Assembly (NCBI RefSeq): GCF_001467895.1
Contig: NZ_LNYO01000027.1
Coordinates: 23,599 to 75,981, forward strand
Source: Legionella nautarum
Lineage (GTDB): Bacteria; Pseudomonadota; Gammaproteobacteria; Legionellales; Legionellaceae
Direction: 5' to 3'
Length of the DNA stretch: 52,383 nt
This document shows positions 17,225-24,146 of the stretch, one piece after another. The position numbers and the translations under genes are program-made. Below the pieces are notes generated by a model, which made no database searches, was not told the origin of the DNA, and saw only the letters and a program-made list of their open reading frames with translations. Position 1 is the stretch's first letter, and each line of letters begins with the position of its first letter.

Positions 17225-19504
17225 ATGATAAATAATTCCCTTCAAAAGTTAATTTTGTATATTACAAATGTTACAGACATAGATTCTTATAAAAGAGTAA
17301 TAAATCATTTAATGACATTTTTGATTGTATTTGGATTATGTATAAGTTTAATAGCTATGTATACAAGTTATTATAGATTTGAAAAAAACTCAAAAAAGGT
17401 CAATAAAGAATTACTCGCTAATGCCAATTCGATTCTACAATCAAATATATCAGAAAAACTAAGTATAATTGTAAATAATCAAGACTTTGTAAGTTATATT
17501 AACGAAGGTGAGTATAGTAGAAAATTGAATGCTGTTAGCATGATGTTCCTATTCAATAAGTTTATTGATAATGATTTAATTTCAGGTTTAAAAGTCTATA
17601 AGAATGATAATGGAATAATTCTAGATATTGGAAACAGTGATTCTTCTTTTCATGTAAATCTAAACCTTTGTTACTTAAATGGACAGATAAATAACCGTTA
17701 TGGGAATTGTTACGCAAGAATAATTATTTTTATCTCAAAAAATTCATATCTTAATCGTCTAGCTAAACTAAATTCAAATATAAAACCTTGTGACTATAAA
17801 AATAGTAAATGTGATACATTTAACCCTTTTTTTTTTGGAAAATTTGGATCATTCTCTATAGTTAATTCTTCAAAAGAATTAGTTTCGATAAAACAAACTA
17901 CTCCTAGTCGTTATCAATTATTCATACCTGCAATTATAATTTCTATTATTTCAACCTTTGGTTTATTAATTGCTCAGAGGCTAATTAAATTATTAACTAA
18001 TAAATATCTTGCTAATCCCATTAAAGAAATTGAAACAAATCTAAAAGATAATGTCCCTTTGAAAAATGAATATATAAAAGAAATACATTATCTTGCCAAG
18101 GAAATTGAAGAATATAAAGAAAATAAATTTGAGATCGAAATTGGAAAAAATTTAGCTCAGGTTGCTCATGATATGCGTTCTCCACTGCTAGCGGTCGATT
18201 CATTTTTTCGATTGGTAGAAAAGAAGCTAGATGAGTCTGAGCGATATTTCGGAAGAATTGCCATTAGAAGACTAGATGATATTGCGTGGAGTTTACTTTC
18301 AAAATTTAAAAATAAAAATATAAATGAAGACGAAAATAATTATGTTTTTCTACATTCTTGTATACAAGAGATCTTATCAGAAAAACGCATGGAATATGCT
18401 AAACAAAATATAGAATTTGAATTTATGGTTAGTCCTGGTGATGCCTTCACCTTGGTTTACCTTAATTCGATAAACTTAAAAAGAATGTTATCTAACATTA
18501 TTAATAATGCTGTTAACGCTATTATGCCAAAAACTGGTTTGGTAGAAATATGTCTCGAAGTTAATTTTGCGGGTGCCTTAATTTCAATTAAAGATAATGG
18601 AAAGGGAATGAGTCCAGAATTTATTAAAGAAATTTTTGCTAATTGTAGAATGGAGAAAGCCAAAACTAATTTAGGGTTACCTCATGCAATTGAATTCGTT
18701 GATCAGGTTGATGGTAAATTAGAAATTATTTCAAATGAAGGGAAGGGAACTACAGTGAATATTTCTCTACCACCTTGTGATACTCCATTTTGGTGTATAA
18801 GTGAGTATCATGCACTGAGCGATGAACTATTAATTTTTATTGATGATAGTAAAGCAGTACACGATGTTTGGGATGATATGCTCAGGAATTTTAAAGATCT
18901 CAATCCTAAACATTTTTATAATGCGCAAGATGCATTAAGCTTTATGGTAGCTGAGCAAAAAAAATTAGTGATTTTTTGTGATTATGAATTTTTTGATGAA
19001 GATAAAAATGGACTTTATATTTTAGACAAAGCGCCTAAAGACGCAACAAAAATTTTAGTCACAAGTTGTTTATATAATCAAAAAATAATGAAGGAAGCAA
19101 TTGAAAGAGGATTTAAGATTTTACCAAAAGATCTAGTACCCTATTTTAAAATACGGAAAAAAGTTCAAACTTCTGAAAAGCAAATTAGCTTGATATTTAT
19201 TGATGATGAACCTAGAAATACCCAATCTTGGGAATTTTTTGCGAAAACTAAAAAACTAAAAATTGTAACTTACAATGATATTCATGCGTTTTTAGTGGAT
19301 GCAAATAATTTTGAAAAAGATATTCCTATCTACATTGACTTAGATTTGCAGTCCGAACGAAGTGGTATTGATTACGCGAAAGACATACATAAAAAAGGTT
19401 TTCATAAAATTTATATTACTACTGGTGCAATTGATTTTGAAATTGAAAACGCAAAGTATCCATGGATTACTGAGATACAAGAAAAGAGGTTTCCGTTTAT
19501 CTAA
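17225..19504 (+). CDS. Membrane hybrid histidine kinase with two receiver-like domains
   Basis: This 759-aa inner-membrane sensor has TM1 at about 27-49, a periplasmic domain of about 180 residues and TM2 at about 232-252. A linker leads to HisKA with His315 (QVAHDMRSPLLAV). HATPase_c has an N-box (NIINNAVNAI, about 424-433), G1 DNGKGMS and G2 NLGLPHA. Two receiver-like domains follow: the first has Asp540-Asp541 and the acceptor position FCDYEF (586), the second has IDDEP (660-662) and YIDLDL (705). The usual receiver Lys motif is altered (ILPKDL). Signal is probably received in the periplasm from the adjacent binding protein. No separate response regulator is encoded nearby, so output may be an unlinked partner. 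Confidence 0.85.
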   Translation: MINNSLQKLILYITNVTDIDSYKRVINHLMTFLIVFGLCISLIAMYTSYYRFEKNSKKVNKELLANANSILQSNISEKLSIIVNNQDFVSYINEGEYSRKLNAVSMMFLFNKFIDNDLISGLKVYKNDNGIILDIGNSDSSFHVNLNLCYLNGQINNRYGNCYARIIIFISKNSYLNRLAKLNSNIKPCDYKNSKCDTFNPFFFGKFGSFSIVNSSKELVSIKQTTPSRYQLFIPAIIISIISTFGLLIAQRLIKLLTNKYLANPIKEIETNLKDNVPLKNEYIKEIHYLAKEIEEYKENKFEIEIGKNLAQVAHDMRSPLLAVDSFFRLVEKKLDESERYFGRIAIRRLDDIAWSLLSKFKNKNINEDENNYVFLHSCIQEILSEKRMEYAKQNIEFEFMVSPGDAFTLVYLNSINLKRMLSNIINNAVNAIMPKTGLVEICLEVNFAGALISIKDNGKGMSPEFIKEIFANCRMEKAKTNLGLPHAIEFVDQVDGKLEIISNEGKGTTVNISLPPCDTPFWCISEYHALSDELLIFIDDSKAVHDVWDDMLRNFKDLNPKHFYNAQDALSFMVAEQKKLVIFCDYEFFDEDKNGLYILDKAPKDATKILVTSCLYNQKIMKEAIERGFKILPKDLVPYFKIRKKVQTSEKQISLIFIDDEPRNTQSWEFFAKTKKLKIVTYNDIHAFLVDANNFEKDIPIYIDLDLQSERSGIDYAKDIHKKGFHKIYITTGAIDFEIENAKYPWITEIQEKRFPFI

Positions 19505-19510
19505 AGTTTT

Positions 19511-19726
19511 TCAAATCTTCGCTTTCTCGATATTGTTTTGTTGGGCTTCTTTATCTAGTGTAAGTAAATATTTTTCTATTAAAAACGCGTTGTTTTCAGC
19601 TGCATCAAGCAAATTTTTATGATCAATTGCACTTTTCACACTACGTAGAAGTGTTATCTGGTCGCTTATATCTCGTATTATAGGTAAGAGATCATGAGGT
19701 ACATTTTTAATAGTTCTAATTGTCAT
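19511..19726 (-). CDS. Small helical protein downstream of the repressor
   Basis: This 71-aa, mostly helical, charged protein (MTIRTIKNVPHDLLPIIRDI) is of unknown family. Its start overlaps the stop of the repressor gene by 4 bp, so the two are coupled. It converges with the kinase gene, whose stop is only six bases away. It may assist or antagonise the repressor, as small partner genes often do, but nothing in the sequence shows a function. Confidence 0.6.
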   Translation of the reverse strand: MTIRTIKNVPHDLLPIIRDISDQITLLRSVKSAIDHKNLLDAAENNAFLIEKYLLTLDKEAQQNNIEKAKI

Positions 19727-20328
19727 ATTAACCCTTTTTCTATTTTTCTTTCCAAATATATGGCTACCCCGAGCAACTGATCTCCCTTTCTAAAATCAAA
19801 GCAATCATTTTCATTATAAATTACTAAATTTTTTTGATTGTATTTTAATTTGCCAATAAAGATCAATTTCTTATTTTTTATAAATGCAATTCCAATTTTT
19901 CCTGCCATATCAATAGGTAACAGTGTGCTGAAAATTAATAAATCGTCTTTGATTATTTGAGAGTTTATACATTCTGTAAGCTCATAACCAAAAAAATAAT
20001 ACTCATCTGAAATTATTGATGGCCAGGTTTTAAAGGTAAGGTGCTTAAGATCTTCAAATGAAGATAATCCATCTGATAAAGATTTTATAAATTTTTCTGT
20101 TAGAATGGGTATGTTTATTATTTTATCAAATTCAACTAAAGACTCTTCCATCCCTAAAATTTCAGCTATCTTAGGCAAATATTGGCTTTTCTCTTGTTTT
20201 TTGGCAAGAATTTTATTGAGATGTTGTGGACTTATACCTAATTTTTTTGCAAGATGGACTTGCTTAATCCCTGTTTCTTTTATTTTTTTTTTTATTTGAT
20301 CACTAGGAGTTTCAGTAGGAGAGGGCAC
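19723..20328 (-). CDS. Phage-type XRE repressor with S24-like C-terminus (LvrR/PrpA-like)
   Basis: The 201-aa protein has an N-terminal Cro/CI helix-turn-helix, KQVHLAKKLGISPQHLNKIL, at about residues 22-41. Its C-terminal half resembles the LexA/CI (S24) dimerisation fold (KDDLLIFSTL..GKIGIAFIKN..FIGKL..FDFRKGDQLLGVAIYLE). No convincing Ser-Lys catalytic pair is visible, so it may not self-cleave. It is divergent from lvrA, exactly where Legionella conjugative elements keep a phage-like repressor (lvrR). I infer that it represses the transfer operon and its own gene through the intergenic palindrome at 20511. Confidence 0.75.
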   Translation of the reverse strand: MPSPTETPSDQIKKKIKETGIKQVHLAKKLGISPQHLNKILAKKQEKSQYLPKIAEILGMEESLVEFDKIINIPILTEKFIKSLSDGLSSFEDLKHLTFKTWPSIISDEYYFFGYELTECINSQIIKDDLLIFSTLLPIDMAGKIGIAFIKNKKLIFIGKLKYNQKNLVIYNENDCFDFRKGDQLLGVAIYLERKIEKGLI

Positions 20329-20510
20329 TTATTCTATTACTCTATAAATAAAAACAGGTTGTCTATAAGCTAAATCATCTTGTTAACAAAATCAAATTTA
20401 AAAAAGTCATATGATTCATATCTTGATCTGCAATTCGCCAAATTATAAAACCTAACATCGATATTGGCTCGAAATTATTTATCCAAAATCTACCCCCTAT
20501 CTCTCCTGTC
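20329..20510. other. Repressor-lvrA intergenic region, left part
   Basis: No gene is present. This stretch should contain the minus-strand promoter of the repressor. I do not see a clear -35/-10 pair that I would defend. The control elements that I can point to begin at 20511. Confidence 0.35.
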
Positions 20511-20529
20511 AATTAATAGCTGATTAATT
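20511..20529. promoter_or_regulatory. Palindromic operator candidate
   Basis: AATTAAT and ATTAATT are perfect 7-bp arms around AGCTG. The element lies between the divergent repressor and lvrA genes, about 70 bp before the lvrA -35 box, and is a natural candidate for repressor binding. Confidence 0.4.
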
Positions 20530-20596
20530 AGAGCATTAATATAAATCACTATCGTGTGTGTTGTAAAAATAAATACCCTAAAGTAGTTTATATTTA

Positions 20597-20624
20597 TTGA
20601 CACTTAATTTTTTTAAGGCAGAAT
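20597..20624 (+). promoter_or_regulatory. lvrA promoter
   Basis: A consensus TTGACA (20597-20602), a 16-bp spacer and CAGAAT (20619-20624) lie about 50 bp before the lvrA ATG. Just downstream, GTTTA and TAAAC arms flank an A-run and could form a second operator that overlaps the transcription start. Confidence 0.55.
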
Positions 20625-20677
20625 AGTTTAAAAAAATAAACCATTTCGATTTAAAGCTTTAGGATAGGAATTATTAA

Positions 20678-21664
20678 ATGGAAGACATTAAATTATACAA
20701 TCTAGCGAGAGAACAAATTGAAAATCCTTTTATCGGATTACCTTGTGCTTCGAGTCGTTTAATTCAATTGTTGATAACTAGAGCAAATCCTTCTACAGGT
20801 ATAGTGGATAACCTGACATATCGGGATCTTGCTACACTATTAATTGTTGACCATGCGCCGGGCAGAAAGGGAGCTGGCATACCTAAAATTGAAACAATAA
20901 GAAGCTATTTAAGAACTGTTGCTAAATGCTGTTCAAACGACTTTAGAATCATTACTGATGGCCAAAAGCTAAAATTCCAATTCACTAATATGCCAAAAAT
21001 TTACGCTCTTTTTTTCGATAAAAAAGAAGTGTACAGGGAAGAGGAAAGTGGTGAGAGCAGGAAAAAAAATACAATAGACTCAATAAATAAACCCGCTCTC
21101 TTAGGACTTTCGAACACCCAGAAAAACGAGGAATTAGCCACAGATGGCTTTTTCCAAAAGCCTGTAAAGAATATTAATATTATTAACAAACAAAACAAAC
21201 TAACAACAAGTGAGGGCGTTTTAAATCACAAAAAACCGATTTCAGCTGATTTTTCCCCAAATCAAGAAACGATAGAAATCGCTTTAAGCAGAGGTCTAAA
21301 CCAGGTATTAAACTCCGAAGAGCTTAAAAAATTCGTCCACTACAACTTAGCCAACGGCTGCCAGTGGGTTGATTTTAATCCGATTTTTATCAAATGGCTT
21401 GAGCGCGAAAGAGAGTACAGCCAATTAAAACAACGCAATAACCAACCAACACAAGGAAAAGCAAGGAGTCGTGTGAATGAATATTCAGCCTATACCAACA
21501 GCTATGAATCAGCAATGGCAGCAGTCCTTCAAGCCAACGCCGATGCCTGTCCACCATGCAGTCCAAGTTTCACAGACTCATTCGACGAGAATGAATCTTT
21601 CTCCGTCGAATATCTCGTGGCTATGGCAACAGCTAACCGCCATATACGGCCAGTTGTTTATTAA
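20678..21664 (+). CDS. lvrA: Legionella vir region protein LvrA-like, DNA-binding regulator
   Basis: The 328-aa protein heads the lvr-lvh operon. Residues about 10-115 look like a winged-helix unit (SSRLIQLLITRANPSTGIVD, then LTYRDLATLLIV, PKIETIRSYLRTVAKCC and a wing FRIITDGQKLKFQF). The centre is Lys/Asn-rich and probably unstructured. A second conserved part, FVHYNLANGCQWVDFNPIFIKWLERERE, lies at about 222-249. The last 63 residues are encoded in DNA that also encodes the start of LvrB in another frame. Gene order (repressor, lvrA, lvrB, csrA-type genes, lvhB2) is the basis for the name. I could not compare the sequences directly. Confidence 0.7.
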   Translation: MEDIKLYNLAREQIENPFIGLPCASSRLIQLLITRANPSTGIVDNLTYRDLATLLIVDHAPGRKGAGIPKIETIRSYLRTVAKCCSNDFRIITDGQKLKFQFTNMPKIYALFFDKKEVYREEESGESRKKNTIDSINKPALLGLSNTQKNEELATDGFFQKPVKNINIINKQNKLTTSEGVLNHKKPISADFSPNQETIEIALSRGLNQVLNSEELKKFVHYNLANGCQWVDFNPIFIKWLEREREYSQLKQRNNQPTQGKARSRVNEYSAYTNSYESAMAAVLQANADACPPCSPSFTDSFDENESFSVEYLVAMATANRHIRPVVY

Positions 21665-22154
21665 TAAATTTGGAACACATGATGCAACTGGTGTTTGGTA
21701 TGAAACACTTAAAACCCTAACGCCACTAGCTTTAGAGAAAGGGCTAGAGCGACTGAGCAATCTATCAACGGGACACAAGTTTTGCGAATTTCCACCTAAC
21801 TGTTTGCAATTTAGAGCGCTGTGTTTGGCTTTTTATGAAGAGCAGAATCTACCTGGTATGGACGAAGCTTATCGCGAACTCACAAGCTTAGCGTATAAAA
21901 CCAAAGCCCATGGGGTTCACCCGTTAGTGAAAGTGATTGCTAAGCGATTGCCACCCGAGTATTTCGATATTGAAGCGGACTATGTTGCCTATCCTATTTT
22001 TAAAAGTGTTTATGAACAGGTGTGCTCGTTAGTGAAACAAGGCCATGAGTTGGTTGAGCCTTTTGAATTGTTTATTCCTAAAAAACAATCCGATCATGCT
22101 ATTGCTCGTCACTATCTTACACAAATCAAACTTTGTTTAGGAGTTAAACCATGA
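21477..22154 (+). CDS. lvrB: Legionella vir region protein LvrB-like
   Basis: This 225-aa soluble protein has the core SWLWQQLTAIYGQLFINKFG...WYETLKTLTPLALEKGLERL...FCEFPPNCLQFRALC, a helical pattern also seen in replication/loader-like proteins of mobile elements. The start at 21477 has a strong AAGGAG eight bases upstream, so the 188-bp overlap with lvrA is probably genuine. Role inferred only from its fixed place in lvr clusters. Its stop overlaps the next gene by ATGA, which implies coupled translation. Confidence 0.7.
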   Translation: MNIQPIPTAMNQQWQQSFKPTPMPVHHAVQVSQTHSTRMNLSPSNISWLWQQLTAIYGQLFINKFGTHDATGVWYETLKTLTPLALEKGLERLSNLSTGHKFCEFPPNCLQFRALCLAFYEEQNLPGMDEAYRELTSLAYKTKAHGVHPLVKVIAKRLPPEYFDIEADYVAYPIFKSVYEQVCSLVKQGHELVEPFELFIPKKQSDHAIARHYLTQIKLCLGVKP

Positions 22155-22351
22155 CTGAACCACTCGCTTTAAAAGCGTTTAGTGCGCTTGAGTTAATTCA
22201 CTTGCTCTATGATTGTGCTTTGAAATTGGATTCAGCGCACCAGGCGCTTGAAGAAAAATCGCTTCATGAAACCGCAATCGAAGCTTTCAAAGCCTACGAT
22301 TTTCTCTTATTTCAGCTGCAGCAAGAGCAGTTAGCGTTTACCGTACACTAA
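22151..22351 (+). CDS. Small hypothetical protein of the lvr operon
   Basis: This 66-aa acidic helical protein (MTEPLALKAFSALELIHLLY) has no recognisable motif or membrane segment. It starts inside the lvrB stop codon (ATGA), a sign of translational coupling. The reading frame and amphipathic leucine spacing make it look real. Confidence 0.65.
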   Translation: MTEPLALKAFSALELIHLLYDCALKLDSAHQALEEKSLHETAIEAFKAYDFLLFQLQQEQLAFTVH

Positions 22352-22372
22352 TTTTAACTAAAAGGGACTTCA

Positions 22373-23008
22373 ATGAATCAAGTTATTCAAGAAAAAATTG
22401 CTGCACTGACGAAACCTTTAGCTAAATATGGGATTGCAGGTTTTAAAATGAAACTTTTATTTAGTGATCGAAGCACTTTCGAATTGGCTAGTCCATTGAA
22501 AGAGGGCGTTCCTACAGACTCACAAATATCTGTTATTGCGATTGAAAGACTTCATAATGAATGTTCTTTTATATTTGAAGGTATTGGAGTCGGATCAAGT
22601 AGTACTCACTCTCATTGGCGAGAAAAGGATAAGGATAAATTTGCGCTTTTTTGTATCCAGTTTGTTGATGCGATGTTGGATGTGATTATTGAGAAAAATC
22701 CAGATTATCGCTTTTCATTCATTTTAAACAATAAAAGACTTAGAGATGCCGTGATACGTCAGGAATATCTTGATATGGTCACCTTCTCTGAACGTGAGCA
22801 GTTATGTTTACTTTTAGCAGCTCAAGGTAAAAAGACCAAAGTGATAGCAAAAGAACTCAATATTAGTCCTCACACTGTAGAACAATACTTAAAACGAATT
22901 CGAACGTCATTAAACTGTGACAATTTGATTCAGGCGATGTTTGAGTCCATTCAACGCGGCCTTATCGGTAAAATAAATCCTATTTCCATAAATCAATACC
23001 AGCAGTAA
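22373..23008 (+). CDS. LuxR/FixJ-type transcriptional regulator
   Basis: The 211-aa protein has a C-terminal LuxR helix-turn-helix at about 140-205: FSEREQLCLLLAAQGKKTK, then VIAKELNISPHTVEQYLKRI, including the typical invariant Glu and the HTVEQYLKR recognition helix. The N-terminal 135 residues are not a receiver (no phospho-acceptor pattern) and could be a ligand-binding domain like those of Legionella LuxR regulators. AAAGGGAC precedes the ATG. It sits inside the lvr operon between lvrB and the csrA-type genes. It is therefore placed to feed a host signal into transfer control. Confidence 0.85.
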   Translation: MNQVIQEKIAALTKPLAKYGIAGFKMKLLFSDRSTFELASPLKEGVPTDSQISVIAIERLHNECSFIFEGIGVGSSSTHSHWREKDKDKFALFCIQFVDAMLDVIIEKNPDYRFSFILNNKRLRDAVIRQEYLDMVTFSEREQLCLLLAAQGKKTKVIAKELNISPHTVEQYLKRIRTSLNCDNLIQAMFESIQRGLIGKINPISINQYQQ

Positions 23009-23160
23009 GCGCGGGGTGTTTATCTTTCATTTTTCCGCTTTCTTTTCTATCCCTTTTATGCCAGTTCTATTCGAAAAGCTTGGAATCAATTTTCAAGTAT
23101 CTTCTAAGTTATATTGTCACCAAAAATTAAAATTAACTATCACAAATAAAATTAAAAAAC

Positions 23161-23180
23161 AATCCCCAAATTTGGGGATT
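23161..23180. promoter_or_regulatory. 20-bp perfect palindrome before the csrA-like pair
   Basis: AATCCCCAAATTTGGGGATT is a perfect 20-bp palindrome, 61 bp before the chosen start of the degenerate csrA gene. On the minus strand it is followed by GTTTTTTAATTTT and would make a terminator, but there is no minus-strand gene to terminate. On the plus strand it could be an operator, or an RNA hairpin in the leader that presents GGGGA next to further GGA motifs (GTGGAAG, ATGGAGA). Confidence 0.6.
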
Positions 23181-23241
23181 ATGTGGAAGATTTTTTATGG
23201 AGAAAATACTGAAAAATAATAATGAAAGGTGGTGGTTTTCC

Positions 23242-23457
23242 ATGACCTATAAGGAAAGAGGGGTTCAGCAAATTAATAACCAAAAGGGTGCTCATACAAA
23301 GGTGGTCACTGAGATAGAAAGAGGCATTGGCCAAAGCTTCATTATCAATCATGAGATAGAAATTATGCTCTGCGGTATGCATGAAGATTTAGTACGGTTT
23401 GGTATTGAAGGGACTGAGGATAGCGTCATTCAATTGGATTTAAGCCCAACTAAATAG
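23242..23457 (+). CDS. Degenerate CsrA-family protein
   Basis: The 71-aa product aligns by eye with CsrA: IERGIGQSFIINHEIEIMLCGMHEDLVRFGIEGTEDSVIQLDL matches the IGEALMIG..IKLTVAGIKGNQVKFAIEAP frame of the next gene. The conserved N-terminal MLILTRR strand, including the RNA-contact Arg, is replaced, and the C-terminal VHREEIY segment is lost. I chose the ATG at 23242, which has AAGGTGG upstream, over 23197. It may form heterodimers with, or antagonise, the canonical CsrA 31 bp downstream, or bind a different RNA. This is inference. Confidence 0.7.
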   Translation: MTYKERGVQQINNQKGAHTKVVTEIERGIGQSFIINHEIEIMLCGMHEDLVRFGIEGTEDSVIQLDLSPTK

Positions 23458-23488
23458 AGAAATATAATTTAAGGGAAGGAAGAAAACG

Positions 23489-23716
23489 ATGTTGATTTTA
23501 TCAAGACGTATAGGTGAGGCATTAATGATTGGGACTGATATCAAATTAACAGTCGCTGGTATTAAAGGAAATCAGGTTAAATTCGCCATTGAAGCCCCTC
23601 GAGAAATTCCTATTCATCGGCAAGAAATTTATAACAAAATTGAAGAGGATGCACGAAATAGTTCAGCTCAAGACAATAAAAAGATAATAAAGATTGTTGG
23701 CTGTAAAAATCACTGA
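23489..23716 (+). CDS. lvrC: CsrA-family RNA-binding regulator (LvrC-like)
   Basis: This 75-aa protein is a typical CsrA: MLILSRRIGEALMIGTDIKL with the RNA-contact Arg in SRR, then VAGIKGNQVKFAIEAPREIPIHRQEIY including the IHRQE segment. CsrA dimers bind GGA motifs in leaders and block translation. Its own leader has GGGAAGGAAG, where the ribosome binding site overlaps two GGA motifs, as expected for autoregulation. Legionella conjugative elements carry such a csrA paralogue (lvrC/csrT) directly before the secretion genes, which is the position here. Confidence 0.9.
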   Translation: MLILSRRIGEALMIGTDIKLTVAGIKGNQVKFAIEAPREIPIHRQEIYNKIEEDARNSSAQDNKKIIKIVGCKNH

Positions 23717-23844
23717 TTTACTTAGGTAAATAAGTTTTATTCTCTTTCATAGATGGAAATAAGTTTAAAAAAATTTCTAGCTATGATTTAAGCACTCAGC
23801 TTAGGGATTTATTTAAAAAATAAATATTAAATTAAGGATGAAAT

Positions 23845-24144
23845 ATGACCGAAAATCGGCGATATAAACGTCTCTATACTGTGTTACTCACACTAGGATT
23901 AGGTCTTAGTTCCAATTTAGTGTTTGCTGATGACATTGACCCTTTTAATAAGGCGTCTGATTGGTTAAGTAATATATTAATAAGTTTGTCGTTATCAATA
24001 CTGGCACCGGTCATTATGTTTAACTTGTGGCAATTTTATCAAGGCCATAAAGATGCAAGAGAGGTCGTAAAACCCATTTTAATAACGGCTTTGATAGTAG
24101 GAACACCTGCTGTTGTTCTCTTGATTAAACAGGTCCTTCAGTAA
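23845..24144 (+). CDS. lvhB2: VirB2-like pilin (LvhB2)
   Basis: The 99-aa pro-pilin has a signal peptide (RLYTVLLTLGLGLSSNLVFA, cleavage near Ala-28) and two hydrophobic segments (about 38-62 and 78-97) separated by a short charged loop, the VirB2/TrbC topology. It would form the conjugative pilus. AAGGATG precedes the start. It is the first gene of the secretion operon and ends two bases before the VirB3-B4 gene. Confidence 0.85.
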   Translation: MTENRRYKRLYTVLLTLGLGLSSNLVFADDIDPFNKASDWLSNILISLSLSILAPVIMFNLWQFYQGHKDAREVVKPILITALIVGTPAVVLLIKQVLQ

Positions 24145-24146
24145 TC

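Noticed and set aside
23161-23180. Palindrome as terminator of the LuxR gene
   Set aside because: On the plus strand no U-tract directly follows, and the only U-run after it on that strand is 11 bases away. A minus-strand terminator would have no gene to end.
23016-23219. Open frame of 67 codons between the LuxR gene and the degenerate csrA gene
   Set aside because: The frame is Phe/Ser/Lys-rich, has no ribosome binding site, crosses the 20-bp palindrome and overlaps the next gene's leader. It is better explained as untranslated leader.
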